Of a DNA stretch of 36,428 bases, positions 16,797 through 24,682 are shown one piece after another; position 1 is the first letter of the stretch, and every line of letters starts with the position of its first letter. The notes under the pieces are model-generated. The model searched no databases, was not told the DNA's origin, and worked only from the letters and a program-made list of their open reading frames with translations. This DNA is from an uncultured Alphaproteobacteria bacterium. Its GTDB lineage: Bacteria > Pseudomonadota > Alphaproteobacteria > Caulobacterales > Parvularculaceae. Made by a program: the position numbers and the translations under genes. Location: NCBI GenBank assembly GCA_937895955.1, contig CALAZI010000070.1:1-36428 (forward strand). The letters run 5' to 3'.

Positions 16797-16997
16797 GTGG
16801 AACTGCAAATTAACGGCGAGGCGATGTTTGTTGACGGCCCGATGACGGTCGGGGACCTTGTCGAAAAGCTCGGCTTGGAGCCGCGAAAGCTCGCAATCGA
16901 ACGCAATTTGGAAATCGTGCCGAAATCCGCCTATCGGCGAACGATGCTGGCGGACGGCGATCGTCTTGAAATCGTTCACTTTGTTGGAGGAGGCTAA
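16797..16997 (+). CDS. thiS: Thiamine biosynthesis sulfur carrier ThiS (GTG start)
   Basis: This small ubiquitin-fold protein of 66 residues has a C-terminal thiocarboxylate that donates sulfur to ThiG. The Gly-Gly end is present (HFVGGG, ending in the stop). The internal pattern LQINGEAM, then TVGDLVEKLGL and then AIERNLEIVPKSAY is that of ThiS. The GTG at 16797 gives the family N-terminus. Longer in-frame starts, such as 16722, reach into the aroQ promoter region and would add non-conserved residues. thiG begins 1 nt after its stop. No thiamine-pyrophosphate riboswitch is apparent in the roughly 100 nt upstream. Confidence 0.93.
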   Translation: MELQINGEAMFVDGPMTVGDLVEKLGLEPRKLAIERNLEIVPKSAYRRTMLADGDRLEIVHFVGGG

Positions 16998-16998
16998 T

Positions 16999-17769
16999 TT
17001 GTCTTCGCCGCTCGTTATCGCCGGCCGCACATTCCAATCACGCCTCATCATCGGCACCGGCAAGTATAAGACCTATGAAGAAAACGCCCGCGCCGCGGAA
17101 GCCGCATGCGCGGAAATGGTGACGGTTGCGGTAAGGCGAGTAAATCTGACCGACCGCGACAAGCCGATGCTTGTCGATTTCATCGATCCGAAGAAATATG
17201 TTTATCTCCCCAACACGGCCGGGTGTTTCACTGCGGATGAAGCGGTCCGAACCTTGCGCCTTGCGAGAGAAGCAGGCGACTGGTCGCTTGTGAAGCTCGA
17301 GGTCCTGGCCGACCAGAAAACGCTTTATCCGGAAATGGAAGAAACGCTCAAAGCCGCAAAGCTGCTGATCGGCGAGGGCTTTGACGTCATGGTTTATTGT
17401 TCGGATGATCCCGTTTTCGCGCGCAAGCTTGAAGATGCCGGTTGTTGCGCGATCATGCCGCTTGGTTCGCTGATCGGATCAGGGCTTGGGATTCTCAATC
17501 CCGTGAACATCCGCCTGATTATTGAACAGTCTTCCGTGCCGGTGATCGTCGACGCAGGCGTCGGCACCGCGTCGGACGCGGCGGTGGCGATGGAGCTTGG
17601 CTGCGACGGCGTTCTGATGAATACGGCGATCGCCGAAGCGAAAGATCCGATTTTGATGGCCTCCGCTATGCGCCATGCAGTTATTGCAGGCCGGGAAGCC
17701 TATCTCGCGGGGCGGATGGCGAAGAAGAGATACGCCGATCCTTCCTCGCCGCTCGCCGGACTGATCTGA
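16999..17769 (+). CDS. thiG: Thiazole synthase ThiG (TTG start)
   Basis: ThiG joins deoxyxylulose phosphate, the ThiS thiocarboxylate sulfur and the glycine-derived imine made by ThiO into the thiazole phosphate of thiamine. The protein has 256 residues with a TIM-barrel pattern. Visible features are SRLIIGTGKY, the Schiff-base lysine K99 in VKLEV, YCSDDPVFARKLEDAGC, MPLGSLIGSGLGILNP and VIVDAGVGTASDAAVAMELGCDGVLMNTA. The start is a TTG one base after the thiS stop, with a strong GGAGGAGG at 16986-16993 inside the end of thiS, so translation is coupled. The stop lies 4 nt from the convergent DsbA-like gene. Confidence 0.97.
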   Translation: MSSPLVIAGRTFQSRLIIGTGKYKTYEENARAAEAACAEMVTVAVRRVNLTDRDKPMLVDFIDPKKYVYLPNTAGCFTADEAVRTLRLAREAGDWSLVKLEVLADQKTLYPEMEETLKAAKLLIGEGFDVMVYCSDDPVFARKLEDAGCCAIMPLGSLIGSGLGILNPVNIRLIIEQSSVPVIVDAGVGTASDAAVAMELGCDGVLMNTAIAEAKDPILMASAMRHAVIAGREAYLAGRMAKKRYADPSSPLAGLI

Positions 17770-17773
17770 GCGT

Positions 17774-18541
17774 TCAGCGCTGTTTTTTCGCGGCCGCAAT
17801 CGCCGCCTTAACGTCTTCCGGCCGATAGCCGGGGATGATTTCGACGAATGAACCGTCCAGCGACGTGACGATGAAGGTCGGCGTTCCGTCGATGCCGAGT
17901 TCCTGCGCGGCTTGGCGATCGCCGGCGATTATTGAAGTGAATTCAGGGTTTTTAGCGTCCGCTTCAAGTTTCTTGACGTTCATGCCAATTTTGGCGGCGA
18001 TTTCCTTAATGCGATCTTCAGTGATCACGCCGCTCTCATTGAGCATGGCGAAATGCAATTCGGAGTACTTTCCCTGCTCGCGCGCGGCCAGGGCGTAGCG
18101 GCTGGCGATCTCTGATTCTTCGCGCAGGATAGGAAATTCGCGGAAGGCGATTTTCACAGCTGCGTCGCTTTTAGTCAGATCGCGAACGAAGTCAGCGCTC
18201 CTTTTGCAGAAGCCGCAATGATAGTCGAAAAATTCGATGACGGCGACTTTTGCGTTTTCGGGGCTTTTCCCGGCGATATATCCGCTTTCTTCCGAAAGAA
18301 ACTCCGGCAGATGCCGGCGCACGGTGTCCTTGACGTGGTTTTCCGAATAGAGATTGAGCGCTTCGACGATAATGGAAGGATCTTCGCGAATTGTATCGCG
18401 CACGATCTGGGCGATTGTTTCACGGTCAAGCTCCAAAGGGGGTTCGCGTCTTGATTGTTGGGCGAGAACGAGATTTGCGCCGATGGCTCCGAAAAAGGCG
18501 GCGCCCATCAGGGCCCCAATAATCAGAATACGCTGTTTCAT
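17774..18541 (-). CDS. DsbA-family periplasmic thiol:disulfide oxidoreductase
   Basis: This 255-residue protein has an N-terminal hydrophobic segment (about residues 5-27, ending LVLAQ), a signal peptide or anchor. A helical region comes next, with the YSENHVKDTVRRH pattern of the Com1/BdbD-like subgroup. The thioredoxin-like DsbA domain starts at about residue 98. The active-site motif is C-G-F-C (C109-C112) in FFDYHCGFCKRS, and the cis-proline loop is DGTPTF. Such proteins introduce or isomerise disulfides in exported proteins. It is the last gene of the minus-strand rne / M48 / DsbA order, 57 nt after the M48 gene. Possible clients nearby are the Cys-containing DUF2155 and pentapeptide proteins (inference). 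Confidence 0.92.
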   Translation of the reverse strand: MKQRILIIGALMGAAFFGAIGANLVLAQQSRREPPLELDRETIAQIVRDTIREDPSIIVEALNLYSENHVKDTVRRHLPEFLSEESGYIAGKSPENAKVAVIEFFDYHCGFCKRSADFVRDLTKSDAAVKIAFREFPILREESEIASRYALAAREQGKYSELHFAMLNESGVITEDRIKEIAAKIGMNVKKLEADAKNPEFTSIIAGDRQAAQELGIDGTPTFIVTSLDGSFVEIIPGYRPEDVKAAIAAAKKQR

Positions 18542-18598
18542 GTCTTACCCTCGCAAGCGTGCGATCATATCGATTCGCGGTTGTCGCTGTCTCAATCT

Positions 18599-20017
18599 TT
18601 ATTGCGGATCAGGCACTTCGCCGGGCCTGCGCTCCGGTTCCGACTTCGGCGGCGCTTCCCCCTCTTTGCGTTTGGCGCCCGCCGCTGGATCTGAACCAAG
18701 GCTTGCAACGATGATATCGGTCGCCTGCCGCCATTCCGGCGTGCCTTTTTGCAATTTCGCGCGTGCGCGTGACGCAAAACTCGCAGCTTCAGGTTTTGCG
18801 CCTTCATTATAGCGAGATTCCGCCATGGCGAGATCGGCAAGCGGCTCTTCGCCGAGGGCGCCGTATGCGCGCGCGAGCTCAAACCAGCCAAAGGAATTGT
18901 CGGGCTCGATCAATAGTGCGGATTTTAAATCCTTCACCGATTCCCGCAATTTCTCCGGTTCTTCGGTTGCGGAAAGCGCTCTCGCCAGATTGATCAGCAA
19001 AAGCGCTTTGCCTGGCGCCAGTTCGACTGATCTGCGGTGCGGTTCAATCGAGTCTGCAATGCGGCCGAATTCAAACAACATCTGGCCCTTTAGTTCATTG
19101 TAATAAGGATTATCGGGATGCGCGGCCAGCAATTGACCAATTTCGCTCAGCGCGCGTTCCAGATCGGCTGATCGATAATAGGCAACAGCGCGGGCGTAAT
19201 GCGCGGCATCCGACTGATCGGAATAAGGATATTCGCGCAATGTCGAATTTGCATCCTGCAGGAAGCCCTTGATCTTCGCCTGAATTAGGCGAAGGCGTTC
19301 AATCTCTTCAGGCGAATCTTCGACATCGTAATAGGGTGACGCTTTTGCTCGCTCCTCTAGCGCCGTTACGCGCTGGAGAGCGAGGGGGTGAGTCTGCATG
19401 TATGGATTGACGCGCCGTCCGTGAATGATCTGTTCATTACTCAGATTTCTAAATGACTCTACAAGCCCGGCGCCTGAACGTCCTATTGCGTCGAGATATG
19501 TCAGCGCGGCCTGGTCGGCGCTCGATTCCTGACCGCGGCTGTATTTCAAAGCATTCGCTATACCGATTGTTTGACCAAGCCCGAGTATGCCCACGCCTGC
19601 ATCAGGCGCGCCGGCGGCGATTGCGCCGGCGGCGAGAACTAGGCTGAGAAGCATTGGGCGTGTTGCGGAAGCGAGCGCTTCATCCGAGCGCGCCGAATGG
19701 CCGCCCGCTATGTGTCCCGCTTCGTGTGCGATGACGCCTTGAATTTGTCGTGGGGTGTCGGAGATCGTCAGCAATCCCGTATTAACGCCCATTACGAGCC
19801 CGCCGGCGAATGCGTTGAAAGATTGATCGCCAATCAATAGAATTTCAATCTGATCAGCGGGAAGTCCCGCCGCCTGAAACACGGGGCGTGAATAATCATT
19901 CAGGAATTGTTCGATTTCTGCGTCGCGCAGGAGCGATTGCGCTGAGGCGGCGGCGCATAAGAGCGGCGCTGCGAAAACGAAGGCGAGAACAGTTTTTACT
20001 CTAAAAAACAGACTCAT
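18599..20017 (-). CDS. M48-family metalloprotease with TPR repeats (BepA-like), periplasmic
   Basis: The protein has 472 residues from the ATG at 20017. A TTG four codons earlier is less likely. A signal peptide covers about residues 1-26 and ends CAAASAQS. The M48 catalytic domain holds the zinc motif HEAGH, in VIAHEAGHIAGGHSAR, and the downstream ESSAD glutamate ligand. A hydrophobic Ala/Gly-rich stretch between them is typical of the family. From about residue 240 the protein is helical with TPR-like repeats (HYARAVAYYRSADLERALSEI and others) and a charged, disordered tail. BepA-like proteases survey outer-membrane protein assembly, notably LptD and BAM. It lies between rne and the DsbA-like gene, 73 nt after rne. 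Confidence 0.93.
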   Translation of the reverse strand: MSLFFRVKTVLAFVFAAPLLCAAASAQSLLRDAEIEQFLNDYSRPVFQAAGLPADQIEILLIGDQSFNAFAGGLVMGVNTGLLTISDTPRQIQGVIAHEAGHIAGGHSARSDEALASATRPMLLSLVLAAGAIAAGAPDAGVGILGLGQTIGIANALKYSRGQESSADQAALTYLDAIGRSGAGLVESFRNLSNEQIIHGRRVNPYMQTHPLALQRVTALEERAKASPYYDVEDSPEEIERLRLIQAKIKGFLQDANSTLREYPYSDQSDAAHYARAVAYYRSADLERALSEIGQLLAAHPDNPYYNELKGQMLFEFGRIADSIEPHRRSVELAPGKALLLINLARALSATEEPEKLRESVKDLKSALLIEPDNSFGWFELARAYGALGEEPLADLAMAESRYNEGAKPEAASFASRARAKLQKGTPEWRQATDIIVASLGSDPAAGAKRKEGEAPPKSEPERRPGEVPDPQ

Positions 20018-20090
20018 TTCATCAACCAAGCGGAAACGACCAATCTCTTCAAGTCTGGTCGGCTGAAGTGGCGGAAATGTGACTGCCGCG

Positions 20091-22730
20091 TCAGCCTAAT
20101 GCTCGATTCCACCAGCCCTTCCGCCCAGGCTTCCCTGGCGCGGGCGCAGGCGTTTCAGCATCAGTCGCCAGGGCGGCAGGCGTCGTGTCCTGGCGGGCCA
20201 AGGTCGAATGATCGGCCTTTTTCGCCGCTTCATTTTCCTCCGCTCGCTCGTCGCGATCGCTTCCTTCACGTTCTTCCGGCTGCTTTTCACCGGATGCCTC
20301 GGCTTCGTCAGCGTCGTACGGCGTCATTGCGTGATCAGGAGATGGCGTATCCTCAGCTTCGCTCAGGTCCGCGGCGGACGTTGACGCTTCGCTCTGGTCT
20401 TCGCCGTCTTTCGGCTGGTCGCCGCGCCGGCTGCGCCGGCCGCCACGTCTTCCGCGGCGTCGCTTTTTTCTGGCTGAACGTTCGTCGTCATCATGCGAGG
20501 CGTCGGCGCCGTTTGAGGCCTCAATATAGGATTGTTCCTCTTCTGCGGCTTCATCCGGCGCTGATGCCTCTGATCCGTCAGGAGATTGCGCCGCCGCATT
20601 TTCAGGGCGCTTGCGCCGCCGCCGCCTGCGTCGCCGACCGCCTTTTTCTTCGCCGCCTTCAGGCTTCTCATCGGCTTTCGCTTCAAATTCGACTGCATCG
20701 TCGTCGGCGCCTTCCGGCTCCGGCTCAATAGTTTCTGTCGTATCGGCGCGAACAACAACCGGCGCCGCCGCGGTTTCGCTGCGTATGCCGGTTTTCTCAA
20801 TTTCGAAATTATCGCCGGCTTTCGCCGGATCGGCGATCAGTTCGATCGAAACGCCATAATCGGTTTCAATCCGACGCAGCCACTCGCGTTTGTGGTTGAG
20901 AATGTAAAGCGTCACATCGAGCGCAGCGCGTATCAGCAGATTGCCGGCCTTGCTCGACAAGGCCTCGTTTTCCGCAGACCTTAGAATTCTGAGCGCCGCC
21001 ATCTCGTGAGATCGAACGGCGCCGGCGCCGCCGCAGGTTGGACACATATGCGTAGTGCCGTCGACAATACCCGACCGGCGTCGCTGGCGCGACATTTCTA
21101 GCAAGCCAAACCCGGAAATTCGTCCCATTTGAATGCGCGCGCGATCAGCGCGCAGCGCGTCTTTAAGCCGCTTTTCGACTGAGCGGTTGTTTCTCGCTTC
21201 CTCCATGTCGATGAAATCGATGACAATCAGGCCAGCGAGGTCGCGCAATCGGCATTGGCGCGCCGCTTCGTCAGCGGCTTCAAGATTCGTCCTCAGCGCT
21301 GTTTGCTCGATATTTCGTTCGCGCGTCGACTTACCGGAATTGACATCGATGGCGATCAAGGCCTCGGTCTGATTTATGACAATGTATCCGCCTGATTTCA
21401 GCCGCACCGTCGGGCGGTACATCGCGTCCAGCTGGGACTCGACGTTGTATTTAAGGAAGAGCGGCGTTTTATCCTTATAAGGCTGCACGTTTTTGGCGTG
21501 CGAAGGCATCAGCATTTTCATGAAGTCTTTTGCTTCACGATAGCCGTTGTCGCCCTCAACCTGAACGGAAGAGATATCCTTGTCGTAGAGATCCCTGATC
21601 GCCCGCTTGATCAGGCTCGCTTCTTCATAGATCAGGCATGGCGCGATCGACTTCAGCGTCAGAGTTCGGATATTTTCCCAAAGCCTGACAAGATAATCAT
21701 AATCGCGCTTTATTTCGGCTTTTGTTCTTTTGGCGCCGGCGGTGCGGATGATCAGTCCCATTCCGTCGGGAACGTTAAGTTCGTCGACGACTCGCTTCAG
21801 GCGTTTGCGGTCGGCCGCAACCGGGATTTTCCTCGATATCCCGCCGCCGCGCGCGGTGTTCGGCATCAATACGCAATAACGTCCGGCGAGAGAGAGGTAA
21901 GTTGTTAGGGCGGCGCCTTTATTGCCCCGTTCTTCCTTCACCGCTTGCACCAATAGAATCTGGCGGCGTTTTACGACTTCCTGAATTTTGTAGTTGCGAA
22001 GCAGTCTTGCGCGCTTGCGACGCGCTTCCTTGTATTTCTCGATCAGCTGGCCGCGAGAAAGCCCCGCGAACGAGTCGTTGCGCGATGCCGCGGCGGCCGG
22101 CGAAGCGCCTTCAGCGTCGGCGCTCTCTTCGTCGTCTTCGGATGATTCCGGATCGCCGTACTGATCGTCAGAGCCCGCATCGAAGATATCCAGATCAGAT
22201 GCGACAATGTCGCCATCTTCCTCCGCCTCAGCGGCGGCGACTTCAAGCGAGGGAGCGTCATCGCCTGATGATTCGTTTTCCGGCGTATCGTCTTCGGTTG
22301 AATCTTCGTCAGACGCTTCGAGCGCGTCGCCGGCGGCGTCGGTTTCGGCGCCGCCTTCTTCTTCAAGCGCCGCGTCGGCTTCCTCAATCGGGCTGTCGCC
22401 TTCGCCGTCGTCAGCAAGATTAAGCGCAGCGGCGAGAGCCGCTTCTTCCGCTTCGGCTTCCTGAAGCAGTCGCCGGTCTGACACGGGTATCTGATAGTAG
22501 TCCGGGTGGATTTCGTTGAAAGCGAGAAAACCGTGGCGGTTACCGCCATATTCAACGAACGCCGCCTGAAGCGACGGCTCCACGCGCGTCACCCTAGCGA
22601 GATAGATGTTTCCCCGAAGCGGCTTGCGCGAAGCCGATTCGAAATCAAAATCTTCAACTTTTCCGTTGTGAAGAACGCAAACGCGGACCTCTTCGGAGTT
22701 CGCCGCGTCGATAAGCATTGTCTTTGTCAT
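20091..22730 (-). CDS. rne: Ribonuclease E, degradosome scaffold
   Basis: The start is the ATG at 22730, giving MTKTMLIDAA. A longer in-frame extension to 23051 is leader sequence. The protein has 879 residues. The S1 domain (about 36-290) is interrupted by a very acidic low-complexity insert at about 88-218. The catalytic DNase I-like domain contains IDVNSGKS (D462) and VIDFIDME (D505), and the Zn-link is CPTC (C563, C566). The long C-terminal half is disordered, with acidic blocks and Arg-rich RNA-binding stretches. The last residues include GRKGWWNRALG, and a GWW motif at this place binds PNPase in Caulobacter RNase E. RNase E cuts AU-rich single-stranded RNA and scaffolds the degradosome. 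Confidence 0.97.
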   Translation of the reverse strand: MTKTMLIDAANSEEVRVCVLHNGKVEDFDFESASRKPLRGNIYLARVTRVEPSLQAAFVEYGGNRHGFLAFNEIHPDYYQIPVSDRRLLQEAEAEEAALAAALNLADDGEGDSPIEEADAALEEEGGAETDAAGDALEASDEDSTEDDTPENESSGDDAPSLEVAAAEAEEDGDIVASDLDIFDAGSDDQYGDPESSEDDEESADAEGASPAAAASRNDSFAGLSRGQLIEKYKEARRKRARLLRNYKIQEVVKRRQILLVQAVKEERGNKGAALTTYLSLAGRYCVLMPNTARGGGISRKIPVAADRKRLKRVVDELNVPDGMGLIIRTAGAKRTKAEIKRDYDYLVRLWENIRTLTLKSIAPCLIYEEASLIKRAIRDLYDKDISSVQVEGDNGYREAKDFMKMLMPSHAKNVQPYKDKTPLFLKYNVESQLDAMYRPTVRLKSGGYIVINQTEALIAIDVNSGKSTRERNIEQTALRTNLEAADEAARQCRLRDLAGLIVIDFIDMEEARNNRSVEKRLKDALRADRARIQMGRISGFGLLEMSRQRRRSGIVDGTTHMCPTCGGAGAVRSHEMAALRILRSAENEALSSKAGNLLIRAALDVTLYILNHKREWLRRIETDYGVSIELIADPAKAGDNFEIEKTGIRSETAAAPVVVRADTTETIEPEPEGADDDAVEFEAKADEKPEGGEEKGGRRRRRRRRKRPENAAAQSPDGSEASAPDEAAEEEQSYIEASNGADASHDDDERSARKKRRRGRRGGRRSRRGDQPKDGEDQSEASTSAADLSEAEDTPSPDHAMTPYDADEAEASGEKQPEEREGSDRDERAEENEAAKKADHSTLARQDTTPAALATDAETPAPAPGKPGRKGWWNRALG

Positions 22731-23085
22731 TAAATTCTCTTGTGCGGATGCGGGCTGTCGCCCGGCGTCCGGCTTGACTGGCGAGCGATGGCGGCCGCGC
22801 AAGTCGGCTGCGCGATCCGAATGGATCCGCTGAACCGTGTATTGCGACTTCAAGCGCCATTGGCTCTTTATTTCACCCTTGCCGCTCCTATCGGGGAGCG
22901 ACGCTTCAATTTCTCGACGCCTTGGCGCCTTGAACCACTTCTGCGGCAGTTCGCCTGGTCGCGCCAAGCCTGCCGCTCTTGCGCGCCAAGTCGCCCGGCG
23001 CCTGGCGCATTTCGCGAGCGCTGCACCTGAAAGGACTGCCGCGCGCCGCATTTCCGATGTCGCGGAAATCCGCGACGGGAATTTC
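22731..23085 (-). promoter_or_regulatory. Long structured 5' leader of rne
   Basis: About 355 nt separate the predicted transcription start from the rne ATG. Nothing conserved is encoded here on either strand. Hairpins visible on the transcript are CGCGG-AUUU-CCGCG (23061-23074) close to the 5' end, CGCUCC-CCGAUA-GGAGCG (22883-22900) and GAUCC-AUUC-GGAUC (22814-22827). GGCGCC-rich stretches between 22917 and 23010 can pair in several ways. E. coli rne has a leader of similar length with a hairpin through which RNase E controls its own mRNA. By analogy this leader may be an autoregulatory element, which is inference. Confidence 0.55.
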
Positions 23086-23091
23086 TGACGT

Positions 23092-23119
23092 GATATAGGG
23101 GCGCTGCGCGCCGCTTCAA
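23092..23119 (-). promoter_or_regulatory. Predicted sigma70-type promoter of rne
   Basis: On the minus strand TTGAAG (23114-23119) is followed after 16 nt by TATATC (23092-23097). Each matches the consensus at four positions. The start of transcription would be near 23085. No better pair is seen closer to the rne ATG. Confidence 0.45.
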
Positions 23120-23263
23120 ACCACGCTGAATCGACGATGCATTAGCACGTGGAAAAAGAAAAGCACTGGTTAATGTCGACTCACCTTCTCATCTTAAGTG
23201 GAATTCGCCGTAACCGAGCGTTAACGAAGGGGCGAAACACTGGCGCTGAGACGGCGGGCGCGA

Positions 23264-24592
23264 ATGGCGAATGGCGGCGTTGTGTCTAATTACCCTTTTA
23301 AAATCAAAGCACTAGCTTCATTTCTCAGTTGGGCGATTGTTGTCTTCGGCGGAGCCGCGACATCTTTCGCTGCTGAAATCACGGCTGTTCGTTTTGGCGT
23401 CACATCGCCGACCGAAACAAGAATTGTCTTGGATTCCAATGGGTTGCTAAGCTACTCGCTTGATGCTGACGAGGCTGGGCAGGGTCAGCTCCTCATATCC
23501 CTCTCGGACGTCGGCTTTGGCGAAGGCTTCGCCATCTCCGGCCGTGGGCGAGGTCATGCGGCCGGCTATGCGGCGTCGGTGACGGGCGCTAAGGCCGCCA
23601 TCATCGCTGTCGAACTGAAAAAAAGCGCCAAAATCGCGCAGATCCTTCCGTTGGCGCCAAGCTCGGCGAACGCCCGGCACCGGCTGGTGATTGATCTCGT
23701 GAGCGCGCCGGTCTCTGACTTGGCTTCAAGCCTTCCCGCGCGTGAGTTCAACTCGATCAGCGACGTAATTGCGTCCGTTTCGCCGCCTGTCGGTCCGCAG
23801 TCTGCCGCAGCCGCGCCTGCGATGATTGAACCGCCGACGCCCAAGCCCGCTCCTGAGATTTCCGCCCGCCCAGTCAAAAAGCCGGTCATCGTTGTCGATG
23901 CGGGCCATGGCGGCAGCGATCCCGGCGCTGCCGGCCCCAGTGGATCGAAAGAAAGCGCGCTGACGCTCGAAGCGGCGCTGGCGCTCGCAAAGCAGCTGCG
24001 GGAGAGCGGCCTATACGAAGTCGTATTGACGCGATCGACCGATATTCGGCTCGCCCATGAAGAACGATCCCGCATCGCCCGAGAGGCGAAAGCGGATCTC
24101 TTCATCTCGCTGCATGCGGACGCTATCGCCGATAGAAAGGTGAGAGGCGGGTCAGTCTACACGCTGTCAGATGAAGGAACGGAAAGGTCGGCAAGGGAAG
24201 CGCGTGAAAGCGGCGATTACATCGTCATTGATCAGGAAGTCGGCGCCGCCAACCCGGCGCTTGGCGGCATCCTTTATAAAATCGCCCAACGTGAAACGAG
24301 CAATGAATCCGACAAATTCGCAGAGATCCTTATCGAAAAACTCGCCGGAGTGACGCCCCTCTTGAACAACACTCATCGGCGCGGGAATTTTAAGGTGCTG
24401 CTCGCGCCAGACGTGCCGGCGGTGTTGTTGGAGCTTGCGTTCATATCAAGCCCAAGAGACGAGACCAACCTGAATTCACCAGCCTGGCGCGAGCGCACGA
24501 TGGCGGCGGCGGCAGGGGCGATAGATGCCTACTTCCAGCAAAAAGGCGGCGTCCGCCATGCGAATAATTCGGTCGGGGGCTCGCCTCGTTAG
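23264..24592 (+). CDS. amiC: N-acetylmuramoyl-L-alanine amidase with AMIN domain (AmiC-type)
   Basis: This 442-residue periplasmic amidase cuts the MurNAc-L-Ala bond to split septal peptidoglycan. A signal peptide ends near ATSFAAE (about residue 37). An N-terminal AMIN domain follows (about 38-150), which targets the enzyme to the septum. After a Pro-rich linker (about 178-208) comes the amidase_3 catalytic domain. The zinc ligands are in VVDAGHGGSDPGA (His about 215), the conserved Glu in SKESALTLE and the second His in SLHADA (about 284). The catalytic Glu is in LLELAFISS. It is followed by the PBP1A gene, an order seen in other alphaproteobacteria. The upstream 178-nt region is shared with the divergent rne promoter. 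Confidence 0.95.
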   Translation: MANGGVVSNYPFKIKALASFLSWAIVVFGGAATSFAAEITAVRFGVTSPTETRIVLDSNGLLSYSLDADEAGQGQLLISLSDVGFGEGFAISGRGRGHAAGYAASVTGAKAAIIAVELKKSAKIAQILPLAPSSANARHRLVIDLVSAPVSDLASSLPAREFNSISDVIASVSPPVGPQSAAAAPAMIEPPTPKPAPEISARPVKKPVIVVDAGHGGSDPGAAGPSGSKESALTLEAALALAKQLRESGLYEVVLTRSTDIRLAHEERSRIAREAKADLFISLHADAIADRKVRGGSVYTLSDEGTERSAREARESGDYIVIDQEVGAANPALGGILYKIAQRETSNESDKFAEILIEKLAGVTPLLNNTHRRGNFKVLLAPDVPAVLLELAFISSPRDETNLNSPAWRERTMAAAAGAIDAYFQQKGGVRHANNSVGGSPR

Positions 24593-24682
24593 CGCTCGAT
24601 TTTCACCTCAAAATTTGAGTATAAAGCGCCGGACGTCATTTGCGGCGCAACCGCATGGCGCGCGTCGGATTGAGGACTGTTT

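Noticed and set aside
22731..23051. N-terminal extension of RNase E by 107 residues
   Set aside because: The extension is Arg/Ala-rich and not family-like. The conserved N-terminus starts at the ATG at 22730, and the upstream region reads as leader RNA.
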